A DNA stretch of 64,000 bases from Cephalothrix simula. Lineage: Eukaryota; Nemertea; Palaeonemertea; Archinemertea; Cephalotrichidae. The stretch covers positions 17,371 through 81,370 of the forward strand of contig JAXIUW010000008.1 of assembly GCA_035591015.1 (NCBI GenBank). Reading direction: 5' to 3'. The notes below the pieces were generated by a model. That model saw nothing but the letters and a program-made list of their open reading frames with translations, made no database searches and had not been told where the DNA came from. The first letter of the stretch is position 1, and every line of letters starts with the position of its first letter. This document shows, piece after piece, positions 9,132-17,827 of the stretch. Made by a program: the position numbers and the translations under genes.

Positions 9132-10256
9132 TTAAAGCGGAATAACAACTAAGCGTTTGGGCAAGGCAGTATCATCACGCAGCTGATTGATGCGCTCTAT
9201 ATCAGCCACCGGAGCATTAAATTTTGTGGCTAAAGAATTAAGAGTTTCAGTTGGTTGAATATGATGGATAAGCCAATCTCTTGATTGAATATCAGCATCA
9301 GAAAGCAGTTTTTCTATCTTTTCACGGGTGCCAATAGGCATGCGCAACAGGTAGGGGGTAGAGCTTTCGGGCAGGTAGTTGCGATAGAATGATGGATTAA
9401 GTTTGGCGATTTTGGATTCGTCAATCTCTAGATAATGCGCAAGGCTTTCAAAGCTGACGCCCGGAGAAATACGGACTTCTTCAAAGTTTAGAGGCTCTTG
9501 AAACTTAACATCGCCAAAGCCATAGGCACGATGATTCCTAAAGATAATAACCGAGGCTAAAAAGGCCGGCACATAAGCCCTAGTTTCATCGGGCAGTGTG
9601 TCTAATGACCAAAAGTCTTGTGGCAAACCTTTGCGCTGATTATTACGCATAGCCCAATTGACGGTGCCGGCACCGGCATTGTAGGCCGCTAAGGCTAGCT
9701 CCCAAGAATCAAACCGCTGATGGAGATGCTTTAGATAACGTCCAGCCGCCCAAGCACTGACCAAGGGGTCACGACGTTCGTCATGCCACTCATCGCGTGA
9801 CAGTTCAAATCTGGTGGCCGTGGGTGCAGTGAATTGCCATACGCCCACCGCATTGGCATGCGAAATTGCGCTAGAAACATAACTGCTCTCAATAAGTGGC
9901 AGGTAGGCCAGCTCATTAGGAATGTTAAGCTGCTCAAAAATATAGTAAAAATGGTCAATATACCGTGATGACCGCGACAGTCCATCAGCAATTACTCGCC
10001 GATGCTTGCTCTTGAATAAGTCTATATAACGGCCAACTTTGGCTAGGGCTTGCTCATCAAGGCGTTCATGCAGTGTGTTTAGTGCAAAAGGGCTGTTGCC
10101 AATTCCAAGGTTTTCTTTAAGAAGAGAAAATGGAACGCTAGACGGCAGTCCCAGCATAAGCCACGCCGAACACGCTATGGCTAAACCAAGAACTAACACA
10201 GCCGCTAATCGTTTAGTAAGGGTACGATTGCGGTTTTTTTTGACTAGCTTAGGCAT
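9132..10256 (-). CDS. mltD: Membrane-bound lytic murein transglycosylase, MltD-like with LysM
   Basis: The enzyme cleaves peptidoglycan glycan strands, giving 1,6-anhydro ends. The 374 residues contain an N-terminal membrane segment (~18-40), an SLT family 1 catalytic domain with Glu123 in LPLIESSYVSSAISHANA, followed by GVWQFTAPTA and ALAAYNAGAGTVNWA, and one LysM-like repeat at ~330-374 (IHHIQPTETLNSLATKF). E. coli MltD is longer with two LysM repeats; here only one is evident. The N terminus lacks a clear lipobox, so it may be anchored by a helix instead of lipid. Confidence 0.92.
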   Translation of the reverse strand: MPKLVKKNRNRTLTKRLAAVLVLGLAIACSAWLMLGLPSSVPFSLLKENLGIGNSPFALNTLHERLDEQALAKVGRYIDLFKSKHRRVIADGLSRSSRYIDHFYYIFEQLNIPNELAYLPLIESSYVSSAISHANAVGVWQFTAPTATRFELSRDEWHDERRDPLVSAWAAGRYLKHLHQRFDSWELALAAYNAGAGTVNWAMRNNQRKGLPQDFWSLDTLPDETRAYVPAFLASVIIFRNHRAYGFGDVKFQEPLNFEEVRISPGVSFESLAHYLEIDESKIAKLNPSFYRNYLPESSTPYLLRMPIGTREKIEKLLSDADIQSRDWLIHHIQPTETLNSLATKFNAPVADIERINQLRDDTALPKRLVVIPL

Positions 10257-10550
10257 AGCTTATAAGGTTTTGATGGGGCTTCATACGGCAAGGATGCAAT
10301 TAAATTTTCAGCTATTAAATATTAAACAAATAGCAGGTCGTGCAGGCAGGGCCGCTTGGGGGAAGGGGGGATCGACCCAACCTGCACGATTTAACTGTAA
10401 AAGGTAAACAGCAAAGCGTTAAGTACAAACTTTTTGACAATCACAATAGCTCATGCTTTTGCATAGCAATACCGCACTAGTTCATATCCCTTGAGCTGGG
10501 CAACATTGTAATTAAGCTAATCAAAAAAAGCAACAATAAAACCGCTAAGA
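10257..10550. other. Intergenic region between hemF and mltD with a GC-rich hairpin
   Basis: This 294-bp spacer is AT-rich at both ends but holds a strikingly GC-rich block. Bases 10336-10346 (GGTCGTGCAGG) pair with 10381-10391 (CCTGCACGATT; the two outer pairs are G-T). After a 2x2 internal loop, 10349-10354 pairs with 10373-10378 with one mismatch. The 18-base loop at 10355-10372 holds GGGGGAAGGGGGG on the plus strand, hence two C-tracts if transcribed with hemF and mltD. No U-run follows, so it does not look like a terminator. The 4.5S, 6S and tmRNA consensus cores are not present. It could be a 5' UTR element of mltD or a small RNA. Confidence 0.45.
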
Positions 10551-11447
10551 TTAGTGCGCCCAATCTTTAGGAATTAAAAATCTTTGATATAACTCATGTT
10601 CTGCGCTACCCGGTTGCGGCTTCCAGTTATAGGTCCACTCTACTTTAGGTGGCAATGAGGCCAATATTGATTCAATTTGACCGCCTGAACGCAGCCCAAA
10701 CAAAGTTCCTTGGTCATGGAGCAGATTAAACTCTACGTAACGACCACGACGATACAGCTGAAACTTGCGCTGACTATCGCTATATGGCAGGTTACGGCGC
10801 AGCTCTACGATGGGGGCGTAGGCACTTATGAATGTTGTGCCTAAATCTTTAATAAATTGGCGCAACACTTGGCGATCTGTGCTGAGATTATTAAAGAAAA
10901 TGCCCCCAATGCCACGATGCTCACCACGATGAGGCAGGTAAAAATAATCATCGCAGGCCTTTTTGAATTGCGGGTAATAGTTAGCATCATATTTGTCACA
11001 ACACCGTTTTAGTTCTTGATGAAAATGGCGGCAATCTTCGGCAAATGGATAGTAGGGCGTTAAATCCATCCCACCACCAAACCAAAAAATATCCAAGCAT
11101 TCAAAGTAGCGCACATTAAAGTGAACCGTAGGCACAAAGGGATTACGAGGATGGAAGATTAGCGATACACCCGTAGCAAAAAAGGGCTGGCCTTCAATTT
11201 GAGGCATGGCTTTATTTAACGGCAACTTCGGCAATTCTTGGCCGTTGATGGCCGAGAGCAGAACCGCACCACGTTCAAACAGGCTACCATCTTCAACGAT
11301 ATAGGCTAGGCTATGTCCGCCGTCATCACGTTGCATCTTGTTATGATTAAATGGCTTTTCTTCATAACGCTCAAAGGTGGTGCATATTTCGGCCTGAATG
11401 CCCAGCATATCGTCAGCAAGGGCTTCGGCTGTGCTTGAGTATGCCAT
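10551..11447 (-). CDS. hemF: Oxygen-dependent coproporphyrinogen III oxidase
   Basis: HemF converts coproporphyrinogen III to protoporphyrinogen IX in heme synthesis using O2, in the cytoplasm. At 298 residues it is almost the E. coli length (299). Family motifs are TVHFNVRYFE, WFGGGMDLTPYYP, YFYLPHRGEHRGIGGIFFNNL and RGRYVEFNLLHDQGT, all intact, including the conserved His, Arg and Asp residues of the active site. It is divergent from the histidine phosphatase gene, with 80 bp between the starts. This supports an aerobic lifestyle. Confidence 0.97.
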   Translation of the reverse strand: MAYSSTAEALADDMLGIQAEICTTFERYEEKPFNHNKMQRDDGGHSLAYIVEDGSLFERGAVLLSAINGQELPKLPLNKAMPQIEGQPFFATGVSLIFHPRNPFVPTVHFNVRYFECLDIFWFGGGMDLTPYYPFAEDCRHFHQELKRCCDKYDANYYPQFKKACDDYFYLPHRGEHRGIGGIFFNNLSTDRQVLRQFIKDLGTTFISAYAPIVELRRNLPYSDSQRKFQLYRRGRYVEFNLLHDQGTLFGLRSGGQIESILASLPPKVEWTYNWKPQPGSAEHELYQRFLIPKDWAH

Positions 11448-11507
11448 GTGTGTATACTGAAAAGATTAAAAACTATGGCTGAAGCCACATTCTAGCACGA
11501 GTAGATT

Positions 11508-11533
11508 ATATCCGATGAGAATATCCGATGAGA
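11508..11533. repeat. Perfect 13-bp tandem duplication over a start codon
   Basis: The unit ATATCCGATGAGA occurs at 11508-11520 and again at 11521-11533 with no spacer. Each copy contains an ATG. The second (11528) starts the phosphatase frame; the first (11515) is out of frame with it because the period is 13. It looks like a recent slippage duplication. Confidence 0.85.
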
Positions 11534-12286
11534 ATAACAATTGTGAGACATGGAGAAACCTATCAGAACCGCTCAAGAACCGTTCAAGGGCAAAGCGACA
11601 GCTTGGGCAGATTAACCCGATTAGGGGTATTACAGGCCGAATTATGCGGAGAAGCTCTGCGCCAAGAAGAGTTTGATGCGGTATTCTGTAGCCCACTAGA
11701 ACGCAGTATGCTGACGATGGCCGCCATAGTAGAGCGGCTAAACAGTACACTTTCTAGAAAAATAATCTTTGCCGATGAGCTTATGGAGATAGACCTTGGC
11801 ATTTTAGAAGGCCAGCCTCATCATGCGTGGAAGGTTATGCTTGGCGAGCATGACCCAGCCACACATTGTCCTGAAAACGGTGAAAGCTGGGTTGAACTCT
11901 TTGAGCGTGTGCAGGGCTATTTTAAGGAACACGTGCTAACTTCGGGCTATACAAACATCCTTATTGTTGGACATGGCGGCGTTAATAGAGCCCTGATTGG
12001 TTCTGTGATCAACATGCCTATCAAACAGGCTTGGAGGCCGCCCGGAGAGGGTATTCCCCAGCATAATGCCTGCATTAACTACATAAAATTAAACACTAAA
12101 AATAATCCCTCAACCCTTACCGAGGCCATTGTAAACAGCACTAAGCACTTATCAAGCATAATGCCGGCCAGCACTGCTGGTCAGCGTTGGCTGGGGCATG
12201 GTTGGGAAATGCTTGATGAGGAAGACCATACCGCTGCTTCATCCGCTGAGGGGCAGTCGCACTTTTTAGAGAAAATCTTTAAGTGA
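11528..12286 (+). CDS. Histidine phosphatase family protein (phosphoglycerate mutase-like)
   Basis: The 252-residue protein opens with IVRHGETYQNR, in which His8 is the phospho-accepting histidine of the RHG fold. It continues with VFCSPLERSML, ELMEIDLGILEG and the second catalytic histidine in LIVGHGGVNRALI. These proteins remove or transfer phosphate on varied substrates; the cobC/PhoE-like branch is the closest look. The last ~45 residues (after residue 205) are an extra tail of unknown role. True 2,3-BPG-dependent mutase function is unlikely since an apgM-type mutase lies next door. Substrate unknown. Confidence 0.85.
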   Translation: MRITIVRHGETYQNRSRTVQGQSDSLGRLTRLGVLQAELCGEALRQEEFDAVFCSPLERSMLTMAAIVERLNSTLSRKIIFADELMEIDLGILEGQPHHAWKVMLGEHDPATHCPENGESWVELFERVQGYFKEHVLTSGYTNILIVGHGGVNRALIGSVINMPIKQAWRPPGEGIPQHNACINYIKLNTKNNPSTLTEAIVNSTKHLSSIMPASTAGQRWLGHGWEMLDEEDHTAASSAEGQSHFLEKIFK

Positions 12287-12623
12287 TGCACCATACAATG
12301 CTCTATGCATTGCTATACACATAGTAGCATTACACATAATAAGTTTACACATCGCTCGGCGGCAACACGCACAGCAGCTAGCAGAAAGCATCATAGAAAT
12401 TGATGCTGTAGCCTGCTGATAAAAGTTAGTTAGCAGTCTTTCATTAATTTACTAAAAAGTACCTGTGGCTAGGCGTCTAACAGTCCAGCCCCCCAAAGAA
12501 CCTAGCCAAAAAACTCAACCTAAAACTGCAAGCAGTTTTGGGTCGGCGGAGTTTATGCTTGAGCTAACAGCCCAATCCAAAAACTTATCCAAAAAAAGTA
12601 CAGCCAAAAAACTTATCCACGAG
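12287..12623. other. Convergent intergenic region with hairpins and short repeats
   Basis: I see no gene here. The region lies between convergent genes. It holds an imperfect hairpin centred on 12387-12407 (AGCATCA, 7-nt loop, TGATGCT) and the palindrome at 12522-12539. Three related short direct repeats follow the pattern CCAAAAAACTTATCC, near 12505, 12574 and 12602. The repeats are too few and diverged to be a named element. Confidence 0.5.
12522..12539. terminator. Candidate bidirectional terminator
   Basis: AAAACTGCAAGCAGTTTT is self-complementary (7 bp stem, 4-nt loop) with T-runs at both ends, placed between two convergent genes. The T-runs are short and form part of the stem, so strength is doubtful. 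Confidence 0.35.
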
Positions 12624-13814
12624 CTAAGACAAAAATGCTTCTAGCAATTCTACGCCAGATTTAATATGCAGATTTGCTTGTAGAGCATCAGCTTCACAGT
12701 AGTGGCGAGCCTCACCGGGTTGGCCAAGCTCTTTAACGCGAGCATAGGCAAAGGGAACGGGGTCATAACTATGAGTGCCGGTGCTGACTGGGGTGGCGTG
12801 GTCTGAGGTGATTAAGATCTTCAAATCGCCATGCTGCTCTCCATACTCAATAAGCGGCCCAAGAACGTGCTCATCAACAGACTGAATAGCATCTATCTTT
12901 AGTTCTTGGTTTTTTTGATGGCCGGCCTCGTCTGGAGCTTCAACATGCAGGTACAGCATATCGTGGTCTTCAAGAGCCTTTACGCCATAGCGACCCTTGG
13001 CTACAAAGTCGGTGTCAATATAGCCAGTCGCTCCGGGGACATCAATCAAATCTGCGCCACAACTCACGGCAATACCACGAACTAAGTCTACTGCGGTAAT
13101 CACTGCTAAGCTCTTACCACGCAGTGTCTGAAATGGTGGCAGACTCATTGCGTGTCCCTGACCCCACAACCACACCTGATTGGTGCTATTCAAGCCCTTT
13201 TGGTGGCGTTCAGCTAGCACTTGATGCTCGGCAAAAACCTTGCGTGATAACTCCATTACTTCTAGCAAAACTTGGGCGCCCTCGCCTTGAGGTAGGTGGG
13301 CTTCTATGGCTTGGTCAGAAATATCATGCGGGGGAGTAGTTATCATCTCAACCATTCCGTTGCGCCACACCATCACATGCCGATAGCTAACTCCGCCGTA
13401 GAACTCAAGCTGGGGGTGCTTACAGGCATCACGCAGACTGTTCACTAGGGCGTGTGCGCTTGTATCATCAAGGTGTCCGCCAGCAAAGTCGGTCATCATA
13501 CCATCATTTATGGTAACCAAGTTCATGCGAAAGGCGATATCGTCAGCCCCCATCTTGATGCCCAATGCCGCCGCCTCTATTGGAGAACGGCCGGTATGAT
13601 ATTCTTGCGGTGCGTAACCAAATAAGCCCAGATTGCCTACATCAGAACCGGGCGGAAAGCCCTCAGGAATGGTCTGCACCAATCCAAACTTGCCTGCCGA
13701 GGCTAATTTGTCCATGTTGGGCGTCTTCGCTAGGGTTAGCGCACTTTGACCCAAGGGATTACCATGTAGCATGTCGCCCATGCCATCACTCTGAATTAAA
13801 ACATATTTTGTCAT
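12624..13814 (-). CDS. apgM: 2,3-bisphosphoglycerate-independent phosphoglycerate mutase, archaeal (ApgM) type
   Basis: The 396-residue member of the alkaline phosphatase-like metalloenzyme superfamily interconverts 3- and 2-phosphoglycerate. Visible signs are the metal-binding start VLIQSDGMGD, TPNMDKLASAGKFGLVQTIP, the SDVGNLGLFGY segment with the phospho-accepting Ser, and C-terminal metal ligands in EAPDEAGHQKN and TSDHATPVSTGTHS. The size and motifs fit the ApgM/COG3635 branch rather than the ~510-residue GpmI. Cofactor-independent phosphonopyruvate decarboxylase-like proteins share this fold and remain a weaker alternative. Confidence 0.88.
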   Translation of the reverse strand: MTKYVLIQSDGMGDMLHGNPLGQSALTLAKTPNMDKLASAGKFGLVQTIPEGFPPGSDVGNLGLFGYAPQEYHTGRSPIEAAALGIKMGADDIAFRMNLVTINDGMMTDFAGGHLDDTSAHALVNSLRDACKHPQLEFYGGVSYRHVMVWRNGMVEMITTPPHDISDQAIEAHLPQGEGAQVLLEVMELSRKVFAEHQVLAERHQKGLNSTNQVWLWGQGHAMSLPPFQTLRGKSLAVITAVDLVRGIAVSCGADLIDVPGATGYIDTDFVAKGRYGVKALEDHDMLYLHVEAPDEAGHQKNQELKIDAIQSVDEHVLGPLIEYGEQHGDLKILITSDHATPVSTGTHSYDPVPFAYARVKELGQPGEARHYCEADALQANLHIKSGVELLEAFLS

Positions 13815-13936
13815 TGTCTATTTGATTGTTCAGATGCTAGCAGTATCAGTAGTTCTTGTGGTGAACAGCTCATAAGCCAATAGTGTGTCGTAGAAGCACT
13901 GATTATATAGTGTTTAGTTAGCAAGGCCGCCGGGCA

Positions 13937-14836
13937 TTATGTTGTGCGGCGTGGTGGCACGAGCTTGATTTTATCTTTAGAGCTAATATATACACCGATC
14001 ACAATTATTATGCCACCTAGCACCTGATAGAGATTCGGCAATTCAGTCAGCCACACCCAAGCGATTACAGCGGTTACCGCCGGTATTGAATAGGTAAACG
14101 GTACAACTTTGCTTACAGGAGCGTAAGATATTGCATAAGACCAAGCCGTAAAGGCAATGGCGGTGGGGCCTATTCCTAAAAACAAGACCACAAGTTGCCC
14201 TTCAAATGATGCATTTTGCCACGCTAAGATAGGCTCTGGCGTGAACGGCAGCGTGGTTAAAGTGCCAGCTAGCATAGAATAAGCAGTAATCTCAAGTACG
14301 CTATATTTTTTAAGACCAGATTTGATAGCGATAGAATAGATAGAGGCGGTTAGTGCTGCCAACAGTATCAAGATGGCATCCATATTAAAAGATACTTGGG
14401 CATCTTGACTGTAGAAAATAATTAACATAGAGCCTGAAAAACCAATCAGCGAGCCCAACATTCCCTTAATGCCCGAACGCTCACCAGAGAATATATTAGA
14501 AAGAATTAAGGTCATTATGGGTGCGGTAGTAATAAGCAAGCTGGCCGAGGCTGAGTTGACGGTGCGCTCTCCATAAGAAATTAATAGCTGATAGGCCGTA
14601 AAACCAATTACACCATAAAATAAAAACAATAATAGGTCGGTCTTACTGGGGAGGCGGCGCACCTTAATCATCACAAAGGGCAACATTATGATGGTGGCAA
14701 TGAATATTCTAAAGAATGACAAATAATTGGGCGAAAAGTCTTTAAGAGCAACTCTGATGCCAACAAAGGCCGATGCCCATAGCGTAATAGCTACAAATAG
14801 CGCAATGCTTAGCTTAATTAAGTTAGATTTATTCAT
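13937..14836 (-). CDS. DMT superfamily (EamA-type) membrane transporter
   Basis: The 299 residues contain about ten hydrophobic helices arranged as two EamA repeats. The first is near 10-140 (LWASAFVGIRVALKDFSP, typical of the first repeat) and the second near 155-290 (GPTAIAFTAWSYAISYAPVS; PAVTAVIAWVWLTELP). Members export amino acids, metabolites or drugs; no substrate can be read here. The C terminus ends basic (PPRRTT), which puts it in the cytoplasm. Divergent from kdsB. Confidence 0.88.
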   Translation of the reverse strand: MNKSNLIKLSIALFVAITLWASAFVGIRVALKDFSPNYLSFFRIFIATIIMLPFVMIKVRRLPSKTDLLLFLFYGVIGFTAYQLLISYGERTVNSASASLLITTAPIMTLILSNIFSGERSGIKGMLGSLIGFSGSMLIIFYSQDAQVSFNMDAILILLAALTASIYSIAIKSGLKKYSVLEITAYSMLAGTLTTLPFTPEPILAWQNASFEGQLVVLFLGIGPTAIAFTAWSYAISYAPVSKVVPFTYSIPAVTAVIAWVWLTELPNLYQVLGGIIIVIGVYISSKDKIKLVPPRRTT

Positions 14837-14860
14837 AGCTTGCCGATGGTTATCAATATG

Positions 14861-14908
14861 TTGTCAAAAGTGATGAATAGTTGTTGATGTTTGTTGATAG
14901 TTGTTAAT
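14861..14908. repeat. 10-bp-periodic TTGTTGAT repeats in the kdsB/transporter divergent region
   Basis: TTGTTGAT at 14881, TTGTTGAT at 14891 and TTGTTAAT at 14901 lie exactly one helical turn apart. A weaker TTGTCAAA sits in phase at 14861. They are 25-45 bp upstream of the transporter start. They could be an operator array or slipped repeats; no regulator is known for this motif to me. Confidence 0.55.
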
Positions 14909-15119
14909 AAGTAGGCTACCAATAATTAGGTTGCTCATAAGTAGATTAAACGGCGACTACGCTATATTATCTCAGTCAGATTGATTGTTAATACCTAAAA
15001 GTAAGTCATATCTAAGTCATAGGTTAAATAGCTCGGAACGTGCTAAAATGCAGTTCTAGTTTAGCCACCATACTACCAGCTATCTTAGAAGTTTAGACTA
15101 AAAGACTAATTATTTATAA

Positions 15120-15887
15120 GTGAGTTCGCAACAGTTACATAATAATCCAGTCTGGGTTGTTATTCCAGCACGTTACGGTTCTACCCGACTGCCAGCTAAG
15201 CCCTTGGTTAAAATTGGTGGCCAGCCGATGATAGAGCACGTCTACAAGCAAGCTCGGCAAGCCAAACTAGCCGACAGAGTTATTGTAGCTACCGACCATC
15301 CAGACATACAGAACACGGTTAAGAGCTTTGGCGGTGAGGTAGTTCTTACCAAAGATTGCCATAGTGGCAGTGATAGAGTAGCTCAAGCCGTGGAGCAGTT
15401 AGAAACAGAGGGCATTCCGCCCCGCTGGATTGTAAACGTACAGGGCGATGAACCCCTTATTAATCCGCAAGACATTGACACCCTGATTGGTGAAGGGCAA
15501 CGCTTGGATGTGAGCATGGCCACACTGTACCATCCCTGCCCTGCAGAACAAATGCAGTCAGAGCAAGTAGTTAAGGTTGTTTTAGATGCTGCTGGTCGGG
15601 CACTGTATTTTTCACGAGCACCAATTCCCTTTAGCCGAGCCGCTACTGATCAGGGTTTGCAGCACATGGGCATTTATTTATTTAGTGCCGAGTTCTTAAA
15701 GCTCTTTGTGAGCATGCCGCCCAGTCCACTTGCCCAGCAAGAGCAGCTAGAACAACTAAGAGCCTTAGAGAACGGTCATGCAATATACTGCTTCTTAGCT
15801 AGCAGTCCATCAGTGGGGGTAGATGTTCAGGCTGATGTAGAATTGGTTGAGCAGATTTTGGCCAAAAAATCTCAAACACTAGCCTAA
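15120..15887 (+). CDS. kdsB: 3-deoxy-manno-octulosonate cytidylyltransferase (CMP-Kdo synthetase)
   Basis: The enzyme activates Kdo with CTP for addition to lipid A. The 255 residues open with VVIPARYGSTRLPAKPL (nucleotide loop) and continue with VIVATDHP, GEVVLTKDCHSGSDRVAQA, VNVQGDEPLI and HMGIYLFSAEFL, all canonical. The start is GTG at 15120; the ATG nearest by lies well inside the conserved core. It is first in a kdsB-kdsA-kdsD plus-strand run, so all three steps from ribulose-5-P to CMP-Kdo except KdsC phosphatase are present. Confidence 0.96.
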   Translation: MSSQQLHNNPVWVVIPARYGSTRLPAKPLVKIGGQPMIEHVYKQARQAKLADRVIVATDHPDIQNTVKSFGGEVVLTKDCHSGSDRVAQAVEQLETEGIPPRWIVNVQGDEPLINPQDIDTLIGEGQRLDVSMATLYHPCPAEQMQSEQVVKVVLDAAGRALYFSRAPIPFSRAATDQGLQHMGIYLFSAEFLKLFVSMPPSPLAQQEQLEQLRALENGHAIYCFLASSPSVGVDVQADVELVEQILAKKSQTLA

Positions 15888-15955
15888 ACAACCTAAAGAT
15901 AAAGATAATCCAAAAACTTCTTTTAAGATAAAACGCCTCCCACAGAGCTAATACT

Positions 15956-16804
15956 ATGACTAGTCATAATAAAATTAATGCATTGGCTGAACAGTCAAGT
16001 TTTTACAATAAGCGTCTGCCATTTTTTGTGTTAGCCGGCCCCGATGTTATTGAAGACGCTCTACGGCCGGGGCAAACAGCGCGGATTGCTGAACGCCTGA
16101 TAAAAATAGCCCATGGTTTAGATGTTCCCTTGGCCTTCAAGGTTTCTTATGATAAGGCTAATCGGACTGCCCTGAGAAATTTCCGTGGCCCGGGCTTAGA
16201 CCAAGCACTAAGTCTGTTCAAAGAGCTAAAGCAAACTTTTAATGTTTTGCTGCTTTCAGATGTGCATCGTTTTGAAGAGATAGAGCCCGCCGCTGAAGTT
16301 TTAGACATACTGCAAATACCGGCTTTTTTATCACGACAGACTGATTTTTTGGTTGAGGTTGCTCGCACGCATAAAATAGTCAATCTTAAAAAGGGGCAGT
16401 TTATGGCACCACGTGATGTTGAACATGCCCTCAACAAGCTGACCAGCACCGGCAATGAGCGCATAATACTCACCGAGCGAGGTTATATGTTTGGCTATAA
16501 CAACATGGTGGTTGATATGCGTGGTTTTCCAATTATGAAGAGCTTTGGTTATCCGGTAGTCATTGATGCCACACATAGCATTCAGCTGCCCAGTGGTGCC
16601 GGTGGGCAATCTGGTGGCGAGCGACAGTTTGTGAATACCATAGCCCGAGCAGCAGTGGCCGCCGGTGCCGATGGTATATTTATGGAAACCCATGATGAGC
16701 CAGATCAGGCATTGTGCGATGGTCCGAACATGATTAATGTTAATGATGTAGAAGATTTAATCAGGCAGCTTTTAGATATATATCAGGTAGTCAATGGACG
16801 ATAA
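15956..16804 (+). CDS. kdsA: 3-deoxy-8-phosphooctulonate synthase
   Basis: KdsA condenses arabinose-5-phosphate with phosphoenolpyruvate to Kdo-8-phosphate. The 282 residues have the usual length and motifs: VLAGPDVIED (often AGPCVIE, the Cys replaced by Asp), FKVSYDKANRT, LKKGQFMAP, ILTERGYMFGYNNMVVDMRG, VIDATHSIQLPSG. Retention of the metal ligand His and Asp in DATH is seen. It overlaps the next gene by 11 bp, so the two are coupled. Confidence 0.96.
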   Translation: MTSHNKINALAEQSSFYNKRLPFFVLAGPDVIEDALRPGQTARIAERLIKIAHGLDVPLAFKVSYDKANRTALRNFRGPGLDQALSLFKELKQTFNVLLLSDVHRFEEIEPAAEVLDILQIPAFLSRQTDFLVEVARTHKIVNLKKGQFMAPRDVEHALNKLTSTGNERIILTERGYMFGYNNMVVDMRGFPIMKSFGYPVVIDATHSIQLPSGAGGQSGGERQFVNTIARAAVAAGADGIFMETHDEPDQALCDGPNMINVNDVEDLIRQLLDIYQVVNGR

Positions 16805-17765
16805 CAGCATTTTGACCGAAGCTCGGCAAGCATTACAGATTGAAACCGAAGCCCTACAAGGCGTTCAAGCACAACTTGGAGAGGCGTTTGTTAGTGCCGC
16901 ACGCAAGATTTTCAACGCTCCGGGCAAGCTCATTGTTACCGGCATGGGCAAAAGCGGATTGGTAGGGCGCAAGATAGCCTCAACCATGGTCAGCACAGGG
17001 CAGATGGCGATTTTTCTGCATCCGGCCGAAGCCATTCATGGCGATTTGGGAGTGATTAGTCGTGGTGATGTAATGCTGGCTATATCTAACTCTGGCACAA
17101 CCGCAGAGATCATGCGTTTGCTGGGGCCGCTACGGCGCATTGGCGGTGAGCTGATTTCTATTACCGGCGATGCTAAATCTGATCTAGCGCAACGGGCTGA
17201 ATTGCATCTTGAAGTTAAAATTAATCAAGAAGCCTGCCCGCTTGGCTTAGCTCCAACGGCTAGCACTACGGCGGCTATGGCTTTAGGCGATGCCTTAGCG
17301 GTATGCCTGCTTAAAATGCGTAATTTTTCTGCTGAAGACTATGCTGTGTTTCATCCGGGCGGGGGCTTGGGTAAAAAGTTGATTACAACCGTTGGCGATA
17401 TAATGGATACCAACATTCCCCTAGTTAGTAGCCAAGATACAATAAAAAAAGGTGTTAAGGTTATAGAAGATAAACGCTATGGAATAACTGGAATAGTTAA
17501 TGATCAACAGGAGTTAGTCGGCTGTTTTTCAATGGGAGACTTTACTCGCCTGTATATTAAAGAGCCTGATTTAGGTTTTATGACTAATACCATGGGCGAC
17601 CATAAGCAGGCAACGGTGGTTACTATTGCTGCTCATCAGTTGGCGGCTCGGGCTTTGTATGTTATGGAGCAGAACTCAATCCGTGCTTTGTTTGTGGTTG
17701 ATGCCCAAAATCGCCCAATCGGCATAGTTGGCATTTATGAGATACTAAAAAGCGTTGATTATTGA
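16794..17765 (+). CDS. kdsD: Arabinose-5-phosphate isomerase (KdsD/KpsF/GutQ family)
   Basis: This isomerase turns ribulose-5-phosphate into arabinose-5-phosphate, the first Kdo step. The 323-residue protein has an N-terminal SIS domain (TGMGKSGLVGRKIASTMVS; MLAISNSGTTAEIMRLL; CPLGLAPTASTTAAMALGDA) and a C-terminal CBS pair from ~205 (VGDIMDTNIPLVSS; MEQNSIRALFVVDAQNRPIG). The order and 11-bp overlap with kdsA indicate the Kdo function rather than sugar catabolism. Confidence 0.95.
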   Translation: MDDNSILTEARQALQIETEALQGVQAQLGEAFVSAARKIFNAPGKLIVTGMGKSGLVGRKIASTMVSTGQMAIFLHPAEAIHGDLGVISRGDVMLAISNSGTTAEIMRLLGPLRRIGGELISITGDAKSDLAQRAELHLEVKINQEACPLGLAPTASTTAAMALGDALAVCLLKMRNFSAEDYAVFHPGGGLGKKLITTVGDIMDTNIPLVSSQDTIKKGVKVIEDKRYGITGIVNDQQELVGCFSMGDFTRLYIKEPDLGFMTNTMGDHKQATVVTIAAHQLAARALYVMEQNSIRALFVVDAQNRPIGIVGIYEILKSVDY

Positions 17766-17800
17766 GTTATCACTAGCGAAGAGCCAAGTTGATTGAGCCA

Positions 17801-17827
17801 GTTTCTAAGTAACAGGTTTCTAAGTAA
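17801..17827. repeat. 12-bp direct repeat at a convergent gene end
   Basis: GTTTCTAAGTAA occurs at 17801-17812 and 17816-17827, a 15-bp period. The second copy runs into the last codons of the minus-strand gene ending at 17820. It is a small slippage duplication in the kdsD/TPR-protein junction. Confidence 0.7.

Noticed and set aside
10336-10391. GC-rich hairpin as 4.5S/SRP RNA
   Set aside because: The conserved GGAAG/AGCA core of the SRP RNA domain IV is not present on either strand.
10039-10407. Plus-strand open frame of 122 codons over mltD and its spacer
   Set aside because: It lies mostly antisense to the conserved mltD gene and its tail translates the GC-rich hairpin; no family features or ribosome site.
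12480-12623. CCAAAAAACTTATCC repeats as a CRISPR or REP array
   Set aside because: Only three imperfect copies at irregular spacing and no unique spacers of constant length.
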